DNA of 64,000 bases from Gracilaria gracilis (GCA_030374805.1 JARGSG010000099.1:186001-250000), one strand, 5' to 3'; counted from the stretch's first letter, positions 1 through 10,637 are shown. Numbers and translations are program-made. The notes: generated from the sequence alone by a model not told the origin.

Positions 1-464
1 TTTGTGCTCACCCACTCGTTCTGCCTCTTCACCGGTCGTATCTGCCTCTTCACCCGCAATCCTCCGCTACGGCTGTCGCTTTTTGTTTCTTTTTTGGTGC
101 CTTCCCCCCCCTCCGCGAGACAGTATTGTTTCGCGAAACGGTCTCTCTGCGTGTGTTTGTGCGCTTGTCTGTTGGACGACGAGCACCAAAAAAGGATTAT
201 TCATCGTACAGATTGGTGACAATCTCCCGCCCGTTCACCAAGCCGTGGCTCATTCTCTCTGCACTCTCCGCCTCCTCTGCCGCACAGCACAAACGTTTGG
301 GAGTGGTTTTGCCAAAAAGTGAGTATCGTCTCATATCGACTCGCAGTTGCTATTGATACCCAACAGTTTTTCTGCCTCCCCCTCCCCGCCCACTCTCATC
401 TGTCCATCCCGCTTTCGTGTTCTCATTGCATCACCTGGCTGTCTTTTGTGCGCCCGCACTGTGT

Positions 465-496
<32 letters not shown>

Positions 497-831
497 AGGT
501 TGAACAACACTCTGACGTCATACCGAAGCGGTGTGCACTTTTCGTATCGATTCCACACTACCATCTATCGTCTATCTTCTTGAGAGCCCAACCTCCGGAG
601 AGTCGTCTAGCAGCCATTCCCGGACGGAAACGGACTCTTCCCCCCTTCGACCCCCTACTCAACTTTTTTGGTGCACACGCTTGCGCCCAGACGCACTCCA
701 CTCCCCTTACACCAAGAGTCGGAAAAGCCTCTCCTACAACCAACCACACATACACATACACAAACACACCCACATACTAACATATCTGACAAACAAAACA
801 AAAAACACACACACAGCAAACAAAACAAACA
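1..831 (+). promoter_or_regulatory. Upstream/5' UTR region of the zf-4CXXC_R1 gene, with a (CA)13 tract
   Basis: No convincing gene is seen. The stretch is pyrimidine-rich and turns A/C-rich towards the start codon at 832, as a leader would. A perfect (CA)13 microsatellite lies at 471-496. Open frames here are short, overlapping and of low complexity. Confidence 0.5.
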
Positions 832-2811
832 ATGATGACCGAATCTTTAAGCATGGGCACTACCGCTCGCGAAGACATGAACGCGTTGCACTTTATCAAC
901 CTCGAGCCTAACGGCGAACTGGGCGCCTTGCCCAACCTGCAGGCGACGGACGGAAAGGAAGCTTGCGGCTTTGACGTGGCCGACATTGACACGCTGATCA
1001 GCGGCAAGACAAGCTCATGCACGCCGCCATCGGCCACCATCAACATTGCGCTGGACAGCGAGCACGAGCAGCCCATGCTACCCGCTGTGAACCTGGAGGA
1101 GTTTGCGCAAGGCACGGACGGACAGCGCCACTGCGAGGACACCATCCCCTCCGTGGAACACATGTTGAGCTGCCAACCTACTCCGCTGGACGACAATGAC
1201 GCCGTGGCCACCGCATGCGATGACATGCTCAACGACAGCTCGATGCTACTCAAGGACGGCTTGATGGCATGCGGCGCAGGCAGCTCATACGGCGATCTGG
1301 ACGATGACAATGAGATGGCGCATCTACTGCTGGATGCGCCCATAAGTGACGGCGGCGCCACGCACAACAAGGGCGACAGCGTGGCACGCACAGACGGCGC
1401 TGAATGCGGCGGCGACGGCGACACACAAGGCGTGGTGAACGCCGACGCGCAAGACGTGTCGCATGTGATCTCACACATGTTCTCGCAACCCGAGGTGAAC
1501 GAGCGCGACAACGCGGCGGTGATGGACATGGCCACGGGCGGAGCAAGCGGCGAGCAACTGAACAAGTGGCGCGCCAAGCTGGACGTGAAGCAGCTGTGCA
1601 GCGCATACGACTCGGAGCACAACGGGCGCAAGCGCAAAACGCCGTCGCAGCTGCTCGATCGCGGCCGGAAGAGAGACCGAGACGGAAACGCGCGCAGCAG
1701 CCCGCGCACGTCAGCGGCGACAAGGGCGCGCGCGCGCGCGCAGCGTGGGTGCGACGGCGGCGACGGCGGCGGCAAAGGCGCGCAGGATGAAGAAGGCGGC
1801 GCGGCAAGCGCAGCGACGTTGGACAGCTGCGTGCGCATCTCGCACGGGTGCGACGCGACGGGCGGCGCGGGCGGCGCGGGCGGCGCGGGCGGCGTGACGA
1901 CGGGCGCGCACGAGCACGACGAGGAGCTGCTCGCGCCCGACGCGCTGCTGCTGGTGCAGGAGTTTGAACGCAAGCGCGCGCACGATGACGACGTGCTGGC
2001 TATGCTGGACGTGGGCGAGTCCAACGCGCGGCTGCACGCCATGGTGCACATGGGCGACGCGCTGGGCGCGCTGCCCGACGTGCGCGAGCATGACGGCGCC
2101 GCCACGGCGGCGCAAGTTGCGCCCGCGCGACTCGAGCTTCTGCCGTGGGATATTGGCGGCGAGTGGGCCGCTCCACCGCCTCCTCCACCGCCGGCGGCGG
2201 CATGCACCACACCGACAGCCACTGTTGCAGCCGCTCTGCCGTGCGCTGTTCCAGCCGCTGTTGCAGCCGCTCTGCCAGTCGCTCTGCCAATCACTCCGCC
2301 AGTCGAGCAGGCGCCGCAAAAGCGGCGGCGGCGGCGGAGCGGCAGCAGCAGCAGCAGCGCGCAGAAGCGCAGCCTTGGCGGCGACGGCGGCGGCGCAGCG
2401 CTGGACGTGTCGGACGAGGAGCTGCTTCGCACGCGGCCCAAGAAGAAGCGGCGCGCGGCCAAGTTCGACAAGCCGGTGCCGTCTCGCTTCTGCCACGTGT
2501 GCTCGCGCACGCCCAAGAACGTGCGCCTGGCGGTGTGCGCGCGCATCCGCATGGGCACGTGCCGAAAGGTGATCTGCGAAAAGTGCTTCGACCGCTACGG
2601 CTACGGCCACTTTGACGCCGCGCTGCGGCTGGACACCGCGTGGCTGTGCCCGCACTGCCGCGCCGACTGCCCGGACCGCGCGCAGTGCCGCACTTATCAG
2701 CGCATCAACGACCGCCTGCGCGTGTCGCGTCTGCGGCAGGAGGGCGCCAAGCGCGACCAGCTGCAGCAGCAGCAGCAGCAGCAGCAGCTGCCACACGTGG
2801 GCCGCGTGTAG
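832..2811 (+). CDS. zf-4CXXC_R1 zinc-finger protein (CDCA7/R1-type), 659 aa
   Basis: Single-exon frame opening with ATGATG after an A/C-rich leader. The C-terminal part (about residues 550-640) carries the Cys-rich zf-4CXXC_R1 domain: CHVC, then CRKVICEKCFDRYG, then CPHCRADC and a final Cys in QCRTY. This domain occurs in CDCA7 and monoamine-oxidase-A-repressor R1, nuclear chromatin or DNA-binding proteins; CDCA7 works with HELLS/DDM1 in DNA methylation. The rest is acidic or Ala/Gly-rich low complexity, with a basic patch (KKKRR) just before the finger that could be a nuclear localisation signal, and a Q9 run near the C-terminus encoded by a CAG repeat at about 2761-2788. The spacing is the wider protist/fungal variant rather than the vertebrate CDCA7 form, so the exact role is inferred. 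Confidence 0.8.
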   Translation: MMTESLSMGTTAREDMNALHFINLEPNGELGALPNLQATDGKEACGFDVADIDTLISGKTSSCTPPSATINIALDSEHEQPMLPAVNLEEFAQGTDGQRHCEDTIPSVEHMLSCQPTPLDDNDAVATACDDMLNDSSMLLKDGLMACGAGSSYGDLDDDNEMAHLLLDAPISDGGATHNKGDSVARTDGAECGGDGDTQGVVNADAQDVSHVISHMFSQPEVNERDNAAVMDMATGGASGEQLNKWRAKLDVKQLCSAYDSEHNGRKRKTPSQLLDRGRKRDRDGNARSSPRTSAATRARARAQRGCDGGDGGGKGAQDEEGGAASAATLDSCVRISHGCDATGGAGGAGGAGGVTTGAHEHDEELLAPDALLLVQEFERKRAHDDDVLAMLDVGESNARLHAMVHMGDALGALPDVREHDGAATAAQVAPARLELLPWDIGGEWAAPPPPPPPAAACTTPTATVAAALPCAVPAAVAAALPVALPITPPVEQAPQKRRRRRSGSSSSSAQKRSLGGDGGGAALDVSDEELLRTRPKKKRRAAKFDKPVPSRFCHVCSRTPKNVRLAVCARIRMGTCRKVICEKCFDRYGYGHFDAALRLDTAWLCPHCRADCPDRAQCRTYQRINDRLRVSRLRQEGAKRDQLQQQQQQQQLPHVGRV

Positions 2812-2988
2812 CGCCACGCTACCCCGAGGGCCCCCAGTGGTGTAAAGCGCGCTGTGACGACGACTGCGCGTCGCGCGCAACCTCCGCCGTGCTGACGGCG
2901 TCGTGTTTAGAGACTTCAGAGCGTTCACCTTTGCCCGACCGCGTCGAGTCGCCGCGTGCAGCCGCCGCGTCCCCCCCCCCGCCCGCCG

Positions 2989-4128
2989 ATGACCGCCGCG
3001 CAGCTGGCGCGCCGCCACGAAGGCCGGCAGCCGCCGCCCGACGCGGCGCCGCCGCCGCCGTCGCCGCGCGCCGCCGCGCCGCCGGAGCCCGCCAACAGGC
3101 CGGCGGACGGCGACCTCGCGCTGTCGCCGTCGCTGTCCAAGCGCCGCGCCGCGGCGCGTCTGTCGCCGCGCGTCGTCGCGCATGCCGCCGCGTGCGCGCT
3201 CTGCATCATGATGAGCCTCATGCTGTACTCGCTGCTGCAGGAGCGCATCATGACGCGCCCTTACTCGTCGCCCACTTCGTCTGCCACCGCCTTCTTCTCG
3301 CACTCGCTCTTCCTCGTGCTGGCCAACCGCATGCTGGCTGCCGTGCTGGCCGTCGTGTTGATTGTGCTGCGCGGCGATGCGTCGCATCTCAACCCCGTCG
3401 CGCCGCTGGCTCACTATGTTTCCGTGTCGCTGTCCAATGTCATCGCTACCTCTTGTCAGTATGAGGCGCTCAAGTGGCTCACCTTTCCCACCGTCACCAT
3501 TGGAAAGTGCGCAAAGATGCTGCCCGTCATGCTCATCCTCAAGTTTCGCTCGGGCAGGCAGTACACCTACGACGACTTTGCCGTCGTCGCAGTTGTGCTG
3601 GCCGGCTGCGCAACCATGATTTCGTCTGGAAACGTCGCCGCAAACCACTCGTCCGCCGCTGATGCCGACACCCCGTTTGGCTTTTTTCTCATGCTCGTGT
3701 ACCTGCTGTTCGATGCCATCACCTCAACACATCAGGAATCTCTCTTCCAAAAGTATCACATGAGCGTCTACAACCAGATGCTCTACATCAACTTGTCGTC
3801 CGCATGCATATCCATCATGGCGCTAACTGTGCGAGGCGGCTTGTGGCAATGCATGCGCTTCATAACTACCTTTCCTTCTATAGTACCTGATATATGCACC
3901 CTGTCACTGTCTGCTGTTGCGGGCCAGTTTGCCATCACGTATACCATTCAGGCGTTTGGCGCCTTGCTCTACGCCGCTGTCATGACCACAAGACAATTTT
4001 GCTCCGTGTTGGCAAGCGACATTATCTTCAAGCACGGCCTCACCGTCACCCAATGGACCGGTGCTATCATGGTTTTTCTTGCCTTGTTTTTCAAACTATG
4101 GAGCAAAGCTACGCGCAGCTCCGAGTGA
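2989..4128 (+). CDS. Nucleotide-sugar/PAPS transporter, SLC35B family, 379 aa
   Basis: Multi-pass membrane protein of the UAA/SLC35B family, most like Golgi 3'-phosphoadenosine-5'-phosphosulfate (PAPS) transporter 1. Family-type segments include SCQYEALKWLTFPTV and GKCAKMLPVMLI (about residues 155-180), TSTHQESLFQKY (about 245), and TTRQFCSVLASDIIFKHG near the C-terminus, with about ten hydrophobic segments. The Pro/Arg-rich N-terminus (about 60 residues) should face the cytosol. The first in-frame ATG is 2989; the frame is open further upstream but has only a GTG. PAPS import to the Golgi would feed sulfation of cell-wall galactans in a red alga, which is inference. A UDP-galactose transporter (SLC35B1) is the main alternative. 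Confidence 0.82.
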   Translation: MTAAQLARRHEGRQPPPDAAPPPPSPRAAAPPEPANRPADGDLALSPSLSKRRAAARLSPRVVAHAAACALCIMMSLMLYSLLQERIMTRPYSSPTSSATAFFSHSLFLVLANRMLAAVLAVVLIVLRGDASHLNPVAPLAHYVSVSLSNVIATSCQYEALKWLTFPTVTIGKCAKMLPVMLILKFRSGRQYTYDDFAVVAVVLAGCATMISSGNVAANHSSAADADTPFGFFLMLVYLLFDAITSTHQESLFQKYHMSVYNQMLYINLSSACISIMALTVRGGLWQCMRFITTFPSIVPDICTLSLSAVAGQFAITYTIQAFGALLYAAVMTTRQFCSVLASDIIFKHGLTVTQWTGAIMVFLALFFKLWSKATRSSE

Positions 4129-4570
4129 CTCGCCTCTTTATACATACACTCAACCACCACCACGTGCTTGATGTAAAATAGCTTATTTCTGTTTCAGCTG
4201 CCGACGCCACTGCGAACAACCTTCCTGTCCTTCATCGCTACGGAATGGCATCATGCACCAACGCACTCCCGATACAGTAATGTCATCACTGTGTCAGGGT
4301 CTTTCTACACATCCGTACCAGCAATGCTCTGAACACTGCTCACCTTGTACTACAGAATTCAGCCTCTGCTAACGCCAGATCGTGCCGCCGATTCGCTTTG
4401 CAATTTCGTCAAACATCTGCAAATCATCCACCCTCACCCACATCAGCTCCTCCCGTCACCAAAACGTGCGACAGCTGGCTCTCCACAGATATGATACAGA
4501 TGCTCCTTTGACAGTACTAACCCCCCTCCCCCCCTACCGCCACCAGCTTCCAATCAATCCGCCCACTACA
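4129..4570. other. Intergenic region between transporter and elongase
   Basis: Holds the 3' UTR of the upstream transporter and the leader of the elongase gene. The reading frame of the elongase is open back to 4382, but no in-frame ATG occurs before 4571. No further feature seen. Confidence 0.5.
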
Positions 4571-5422
4571 ATGCTCAATCGCACCTTCGAGGCCGGTTGG
4601 GCCAGTGCCACAAGTGGCTCAACCTCCTTGTCCACCTTTGCAACACGTCTAATCGGCTCTGTTTCGCCCCCTTCCGCCCCACTTCTCTCCGATTTGCGCG
4701 TGGTCTTGTGCGTGATCGCCCTGTATCTCACCCTTTTAGCCGTTGTCCGTTCGCAAACGTTCGCTGTTCGTCACGCTGTTTTGGTCCGGAATGTAGCAAT
4801 TGTACATAATCTCATTCTGGCAATCGCATCGGCTTTCATGAACGTGCACGCCACCCGAGCCATTTTGTCAGTTGCAAACACCCAGACGTGGGGAGCAACT
4901 GTCTGTACGCCCGCTCACACTGCCGTTCCATCTCCCATTATTGCTACGATTTATCTGTTCTATCTCAGCAAGTTTTACGAACTGCTGGATACCTTCATCT
5001 TGGTTTTTCGAAACAAGCCGCTATCCGTGCTTCACGTGTGGCACCATTCCACCGTGATCTTATCTGTGTGGGGGTGGTTAGAATACGGTGTAACCATCGG
5101 TGTACATGGCCTATGGTTCAATACATTTGTTCATGTCATCATGTATACGTACTTTGCTTTCAGTCTGGCGGGTGTAAAGATGCCTTTCAAACGTCTCATC
5201 ACTCTTACGCAAATCATTCAATTCCTCACCGGCTTTGCATCATTGATACCGTTCACTTGGAGTTACATCAAGTTGGGCGGCTGTACTGGTTTACCCGGTC
5301 TTGCCATAACCGGAACCACTAATTTTTCTTACCTCGTATTGTTCCTACGCTTCTATTCCAAGTCGTACAACAAGTCCACTAGAAACGATAACAAACCATC
5401 TGAAATGAAAAAGGCCCAATGA
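4571..5422 (+). CDS. ELO/GNS1-SUR4 fatty-acid elongase, 283 aa
   Basis: 3-ketoacyl-CoA synthase of the ELO type, which condenses malonyl-CoA with acyl-CoA in the endoplasmic reticulum. Seen in order: several hydrophobic segments, YLSKFYELLDTFILVFR, the diagnostic histidine box HVWHH (HXXHH) at about residue 157, then NTFVHVIMYTYF and TQIIQF, with a basic C-terminal tail (KSYNKSTRNDNK) like an ER-retention region. Length fits the family. The start is the first ATG in frame. Whether it acts on saturated, mono- or polyunsaturated chains cannot be told from the sequence. Confidence 0.93.
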   Translation: MLNRTFEAGWASATSGSTSLSTFATRLIGSVSPPSAPLLSDLRVVLCVIALYLTLLAVVRSQTFAVRHAVLVRNVAIVHNLILAIASAFMNVHATRAILSVANTQTWGATVCTPAHTAVPSPIIATIYLFYLSKFYELLDTFILVFRNKPLSVLHVWHHSTVILSVWGWLEYGVTIGVHGLWFNTFVHVIMYTYFAFSLAGVKMPFKRLITLTQIIQFLTGFASLIPFTWSYIKLGGCTGLPGLAITGTTNFSYLVLFLRFYSKSYNKSTRNDNKPSEMKKAQ

Positions 5423-5799
5423 GTTATGCGGAGATAAACCTGGAGGTTGACGTCTTGTTCGATTGATGTGGGCATCGTATGGTGGGCATACCCTTTTATG
5501 TGTACATTATACCTTCTACAGGAACGATAAATATTTTTGTCAACAACTTGCGAGATATGCTTTTTGCTGATCATATTGTATATTCTGAATGCTAGCTAGT
5601 AGCAAGTCAGACTTCCCTCGTTTCCCAAGGGTAGAACGGGTTGTGAGAACTGCTCGGGAAGAGAACCTCATTCATGCAGCAAAGGTAAGTGTTTTACATC
5701 TAGCTACCGTCTGAATTATAGTTATATGTAACATACACGATAACGCGCTTAGTTAGAAACACATACATGTACAAATATAGCCCCCCCCCATATCCACGT
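5423..5799. other. Convergent 3' intergenic region
   Basis: AT-richer sequence between the ends of the elongase (+) and the TRAPPC8-like gene (-). It contains a short C9 run near 5781 and no supported gene. Confidence 0.5.
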
Positions 5800-8700
5800 T
5801 CATTCTTCATCCGTGTCTGCATCATTCCAAAAGGCGTCGTTCTTGAGTTCTGACAACAGTTGCGCGGATTTCCCTTCCCCTCGTGTTCGGGTTATCCTTC
5901 CACTATTCGATCTCACCGGAGAAACGTCCTTTGCAGCTGATTCCAGTGTGCGAATTCGACCAGGTATACCCGAAACCCCGGATGCCTTGACATCTTCGTG
6001 ACGTTTTCCGAGATTAACATTATCCTCATCTTTCTCTGTTCTACTACCATGGCGCAATACATTGTTCCCTTCAGGACGCTTTTCCCCTTTCTCTCTTGTA
6101 TGTGCGATTGGCACTGAACTGACTCTCCTACCTCTTTGGCTCACGGGCGTCCTCTGTGAACCGGTGCTCCTCCTTCTCGAGCTGCGACGCAACGAGATAA
6201 ACTCTGCTTGTTCTTCCAGCATATCATCTTCGCAGAACTTGTAATCTCCAATAGCTTCAACAGTCATGCACGACGGGCTGACGGCAATGTGTTGCCGTCG
6301 TCTGTTCGGAACAAAACTGCTGGTTTGATATAGCATGGTAAACCTGCACATGTTATATTGTCCAGGACTTATCAAAACCGCTGTTAGACAAATTGTCCGT
6401 TCCGCCCCAGGAGCAATTGATCTCAGCGACATGGACACATCCCCGGTCCAGTACCGTCCACGTTCCCCGTCAGCCACCCCGCCTTCTGTAGGGGCAGCAA
6501 AAGCCACGTCCAAAACAACGTTTGAAACGTTCTTGACGAGCACGTCCACCGGAACTACAGCGGGGTAAGCGACTATGGAACTCTGTTCGCTAACCAGTCC
6601 CAGCTCATCTTGATTTGTGCGTCGAAAGAAGTCATGTTCAACCCTCTTAGGGTGCGAAACGCGCACCTGCACCGGATCCTTCTCGTAGTCATTAATCTGC
6701 AACGCACCAATACCCTCAACAACGTCTTGCATCACGTTCGGGTTCACGTGTGGTATTTCATCTTGTGAAGACGTGGGAGGCTCGACCCCATGTTCATGGG
6801 CCTTAGTCTCTTTCATCCATTTGAGAGGATCTATGGATGGAATCTGAATGTCACCTTCATTCTCCTCGTCGGTGCGCCAGCCTACAGTCACATACACCCG
6901 ATCAGGACGATCGTGCCCCCTTCCCGGCCTGTGCGAGTGTGAATGATGCCTAGAACACACGACAAAATGTGTGACTGCTTTTCTATCCCATATATCACCA
7001 TCTTCGTCCTCGTAGTTCTCAACGGTTTCTTCTTCCAAGGACGTGTTCTTCACAGTACCAATAAGATGCTTTTCGTTACTTGTCGTCGAGTTCCGGTCCA
7101 AGTCAGCAACAAAAGTTTCCCACTTGTGCGATGACACTGATAGTCCATCATGCTTATCATTGACTTCGCAGCCATCTTTCACACTTCGATCACGAACCAA
7201 GAACACGAAAAATGTTGCAGTTTCATTGATGCGAAGTGTGTGGTTAGAAGGTCGCATATCGCTACGCTTGATTGCCATCGGCACAACTGGAGCAGGCAAT
7301 ACCATTGGCTTCCATCCATGCTTCGACGTAACAGTGAGCTTGGTGATATCAAAGTCCACGCTCTCCATTTCAGAGGGCCCAGCATGTTCAACTTCGACAC
7401 CAAACAAGCACCCAATTTTGTTGGAAGCATCAGGTGATATTGAGCTGAGGTCTGCCTCTCTCAAGAACCTAGGAGACACCATAACGCTTGGGTGAACCCT
7501 GAATCTCAAAGAAACGCGGCACATGCGGAGACTACCAGTCCCATACGCTATAGCAAGCTTGACATCACGCAATGGCGGCCCACTTTCCGCACCATCTTCG
7601 TTTCTATTGGACGTCCTTTGCAATTTGATGTTCTCGCTCAGAGATGAACGATGCGGAAACACTACATTAGAAACGGCCGCCCTCATCCACACAGACACCC
7701 GTGTCTTTTGTCCCGGAGCAAGACGTAACGTTAGTCTGCCCGCCGCGACAACTTCGCTTTGCTCCACCTCTTGCTCCCTCATTCCGACGGCAAAAACGCG
7801 CTTGTGACCATCCTCTTGCTCAATTTCGGGTTCGATACCCAAGTACATCGTTTGAGGAGTACCGATGCGGAATACAATGCTTTCCAAGGCTTTGCGACCT
7901 TCATTCTCCAGTTCCAGCTGGCCCTTCCTCACTTCTCCAGCGCGCATAGTGAGAGTGGGGTCCAGGTTCTCCTGGGACATCAGTGGAAAGTGGGGAATGA
8001 ACAACGTTGTCTTCAACTTGGGGGCGAGTGGAGCAATGGTCACCGTCAGGGACTTATCTTCTTCATAGAGAGGTAGGTCACTTGCGCGCTGGTGTCTCGT
8101 GTCGTTGAGCCTACGACCATGGCGGTGTAAGAGAGCAAAACCCGGTGCGAACACCGTAGATGAGTCCGGGACAAAAGTAGCGCTCATACCTATAGTAAAC
8201 TTCCAACAAACCCCAATACACTGCAAAACACCGGCCTTTTGTCCGGTGATCTTCAGCACAACGCTTTTCTCGGAGTTCGGAGCAATTGTAACAGCCGGTG
8301 CCTCGAACAATTGCACAGGTGGAGGATCACTCTCAGGGTCATCACCAGGCTTATCAAACAGAGAGTAACATTGTCCATCGAGCGAAACAACCGCCGACAT
8401 AGAATTCACAAAAACAGGAAACTGCAACGGATTCTTCAATCGCGTATGCAGAAGAACAGTTTCGCCCAGAACGGCTCCCCGTTCCAGAAGGGAAGCGGCT
8501 CTTCTTCGTCGCTTTCTAGCGTTCGCCAAGACTCTCATTCGTCGAATCTTCATCTCGAGCGAGCCACCGGGGTCATTCTGCCCGTTTCGCTTCGCATGAC
8601 GAAGCTCAGAAATAAGCGCCTCAATCCGTCTCTCTCGTTTCACAACACCATCGCCCTTAGCAAGCTTCTCAAAGAATTCAGCGTCTTCCAACACCTCGTC

Positions 8701-10395
8701 CTCGAGCGCATGCCACTCAACGTCACAATCGGCCATATCGTGCGTACGAACGTATGAAAAAGCCGTGTCCACAAGCGGAAAAGAAACGCCAGAGTCCCAT
8801 CGCGATGACAACTTTTGCACAGCGCCAATCTTCAAAGCTCGCAAAAACGCACGCACTACAGAGGCATGTACTTCGACCGAACTAGACTGGGCTGGATTCT
8901 TCGCTTCCACCAGCACCGAGGAGAAGTGCCGGACCGCTGACACAGGATTTGCACCGGATAGAGCAGCCTCTCCCATCCAGTACTGCACATGGTGTCGAAT
9001 CGCTGCGCGCTGCAAAGCAGGACCGTCAATCGCCTCCGCGGCCGCAGCGGCCGCAGCGAAGTACCTCAACTTCGCAAAACGAATTGCCGAAAAGAAGGCG
9101 AATCGTGACGCGCGACGCGGATGCTTGAGTCGCACAAAAGCATCCGAACAAACCGCACACAGTACCGCCAACACAGCATCCACCAACGGCGGCGTGGTAT
9201 CCGAACCGCCGGGCCGTAACGCCGAAATGGCGCGCACAAGAACGCCAGCCGCGCTATCGGGATACCCGGCGGCCAAACAAAAATCAACCGCACGCAACGC
9301 TGCTCTTGCCGCCAGTTCGGGGCGATTGGCATCCACGTACCTCAGCACGGCTGACTCAAGCGCCGCTCCGATGGCTGCATTACTGCCGTCGATCAAGGCG
9401 AGAGACATGGCGCCGAGTTCCAACGCAGAGGCGTGGTGGACAGCGGCCGCCGACGAAAAGGTACGAACCTCAGCGGCTAACATTCGGTACGCATCGCTCG
9501 CGTCGGTGTACCGCCCCGCCATAAGCGCTAGGTCGGCCAGACGGCGCATGGCGGCCGCAGTCGTGTTGGGGGCGAGTTGTGCGGCGTCGGTGACAGAGGA
9601 AGACGTGGTGCCAATCGGCGCGCGAGGCGGAGGTGCTGTGTCGCCAACCGGCATAGACATGGACGTGGTCGAAGTGGAAGATGCGGAAAACCAGGATCGA
9701 AACGAGGATCGTACAGCCCTTCGCGCGGTATCCGCTGCGGCAACCGCTTCGTTCAACTGCGCATTGAGCACAGAGCGCGCGCTTGAATCCAACTGCGCAG
9801 CAATAGCAGCGGCGGATTGCTCCAAACCATCCGATTCAGGTGGGTGAGTGTGTTTGTGGTCTCCCAGTCGCAGTATGAGCCGAGGGGCAGGATGCGAGGC
9901 AAGCGAATTGCTCACGCTCTGTAACGCAGCGTTGTCCTGAGCCGTGGGCCGCGCAACCAACAACACAAACGGCGGCTCACGCATTGACGACACGGAAACA
10001 GCGTCCGCAATGTGCGGCTCACAGACCCACACAGCGACGACGCTCAACAAGGGGCGCACAAACCCCTCATGGCTGGCCGCCACCGTAAGCTGCTCCAAGC
10101 GTTCCTTCAAAGCGGCAGCGACAGCGGCGAGGCCACGATCAACGTCCCTGGCGCCATCCAGAAGCGCCCTGGCAAACGATCGCGGCGACGTCTCCTTGAG
10201 CTGCGCCGGCGTGAGCAATCTGAGCGGCGGTCGGTTGCCGCCGGGCAGCTGCTCGGAAAGCAGCGACAGCAAGTTTCGATGGTTGCTGGCGGTGCGCACG
10301 GCGGCGTCGCAGTGCTGCGTGGCGGACAGCTGCACCAGCGGCGCGTACTTGGCGGCGGCGTTTCGCTTGAAGTGGCGCGCGGCGTCGTCGCCCAT
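5800..10395 (-). CDS. TRAPPC8/Trs85-like TRAPP complex subunit, 1531 aa
   Basis: Large single-exon gene. The N-terminal half is Ala-rich and helical, with RSSFRSWFSAS and ADLALMAGRYTDASDAYRML (about residues 230-300), matching the region of TRAPPC8 before its TPR-like repeats. The middle has a beta-sandwich stretch: NPLQFPVFVNSM (about 660), GRRLNDTRHQR (about 765) and FIPHFPL (about 803), the last two typical of TRAPPC8. A second sandwich with VDVLVKNVSNVVLDVAF lies near 1285. The last 100 residues are Ser/Arg/Lys-rich. TRAPPC8 directs TRAPPIII, a Rab1/Ypt1 exchange factor for early secretory traffic and autophagy. The start is the first ATG; the frame continues upstream only to a GTG. Trs120/TRAPPC9 is the less likely alternative. 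Confidence 0.78.
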   Translation of the reverse strand: MGDDAARHFKRNAAAKYAPLVQLSATQHCDAAVRTASNHRNLLSLLSEQLPGGNRPPLRLLTPAQLKETSPRSFARALLDGARDVDRGLAAVAAALKERLEQLTVAASHEGFVRPLLSVVAVWVCEPHIADAVSVSSMREPPFVLLVARPTAQDNAALQSVSNSLASHPAPRLILRLGDHKHTHPPESDGLEQSAAAIAAQLDSSARSVLNAQLNEAVAAADTARRAVRSSFRSWFSASSTSTTSMSMPVGDTAPPPRAPIGTTSSSVTDAAQLAPNTTAAAMRRLADLALMAGRYTDASDAYRMLAAEVRTFSSAAAVHHASALELGAMSLALIDGSNAAIGAALESAVLRYVDANRPELAARAALRAVDFCLAAGYPDSAAGVLVRAISALRPGGSDTTPPLVDAVLAVLCAVCSDAFVRLKHPRRASRFAFFSAIRFAKLRYFAAAAAAAEAIDGPALQRAAIRHHVQYWMGEAALSGANPVSAVRHFSSVLVEAKNPAQSSSVEVHASVVRAFLRALKIGAVQKLSSRWDSGVSFPLVDTAFSYVRTHDMADCDVEWHALEDEVLEDAEFFEKLAKGDGVVKRERRIEALISELRHAKRNGQNDPGGSLEMKIRRMRVLANARKRRRRAASLLERGAVLGETVLLHTRLKNPLQFPVFVNSMSAVVSLDGQCYSLFDKPGDDPESDPPPVQLFEAPAVTIAPNSEKSVVLKITGQKAGVLQCIGVCWKFTIGMSATFVPDSSTVFAPGFALLHRHGRRLNDTRHQRASDLPLYEEDKSLTVTIAPLAPKLKTTLFIPHFPLMSQENLDPTLTMRAGEVRKGQLELENEGRKALESIVFRIGTPQTMYLGIEPEIEQEDGHKRVFAVGMREQEVEQSEVVAAGRLTLRLAPGQKTRVSVWMRAAVSNVVFPHRSSLSENIKLQRTSNRNEDGAESGPPLRDVKLAIAYGTGSLRMCRVSLRFRVHPSVMVSPRFLREADLSSISPDASNKIGCLFGVEVEHAGPSEMESVDFDITKLTVTSKHGWKPMVLPAPVVPMAIKRSDMRPSNHTLRINETATFFVFLVRDRSVKDGCEVNDKHDGLSVSSHKWETFVADLDRNSTTSNEKHLIGTVKNTSLEEETVENYEDEDGDIWDRKAVTHFVVCSRHHSHSHRPGRGHDRPDRVYVTVGWRTDEENEGDIQIPSIDPLKWMKETKAHEHGVEPPTSSQDEIPHVNPNVMQDVVEGIGALQINDYEKDPVQVRVSHPKRVEHDFFRRTNQDELGLVSEQSSIVAYPAVVPVDVLVKNVSNVVLDVAFAAPTEGGVADGERGRYWTGDVSMSLRSIAPGAERTICLTAVLISPGQYNMCRFTMLYQTSSFVPNRRRQHIAVSPSCMTVEAIGDYKFCEDDMLEEQAEFISLRRSSRRRSTGSQRTPVSQRGRRVSSVPIAHTREKGEKRPEGNNVLRHGSRTEKDEDNVNLGKRHEDVKASGVSGIPGRIRTLESAAKDVSPVRSNSGRITRTRGEGKSAQLLSELKNDAFWNDADTDEE

Positions 10396-10565
10396 TGCGC
10401 GCAGCGTTCGTTCGGGAAGACACGCGCGGCGGCGGTGATGCGGCCGTGTGGGCGCATTGCATTGTTTCGCTGCGTGGCGCCTTTCGGCGCTGCTGGTGGT
10501 GTCCGAAAAAGAGCACACGTGTGGAATATATTCCACCAGTTTGGGCCATCTGGATCAAGCCGCTG

Positions 10566-10637
10566 TCCCCTATGGTCTAGTGGTTAGGATTTCTGACTCT
10601 CACTCAGGAGGCCGGGGTTCAATTCCCCGTGGGGGAA
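10566..10637 (+). tRNA. trnE-CUC: tRNA-Glu (anticodon CTC)
   Basis: Complete cloverleaf without intron. The seven-pair acceptor stem TCCCCTA/TGGGGGA has one G-T pair; the A box is TGGTCTAGTGG, the anticodon arm TCTGA-CTCTCAC-TCAGG gives anticodon CTC, and the T arm has GGTTCAATTCC. Discriminator base A is at 10637 and no CCA is encoded. It lies 170 bp upstream of the TRAPPC8-like start, in divergent orientation. Confidence 0.96.

Noticed and set aside
777..2558. 593-codon antisense frame opposite the zf-4CXXC_R1 gene
   Set aside because: Ser/Arg/Ala low complexity from GC-rich codon bias; the plus strand encodes a recognisable Cys-rich domain.
1711..3648. 645-codon antisense frame spanning two genes
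   Set aside because: Shadow of GC-rich coding DNA; no domain, and it crosses two well-supported plus-strand genes.
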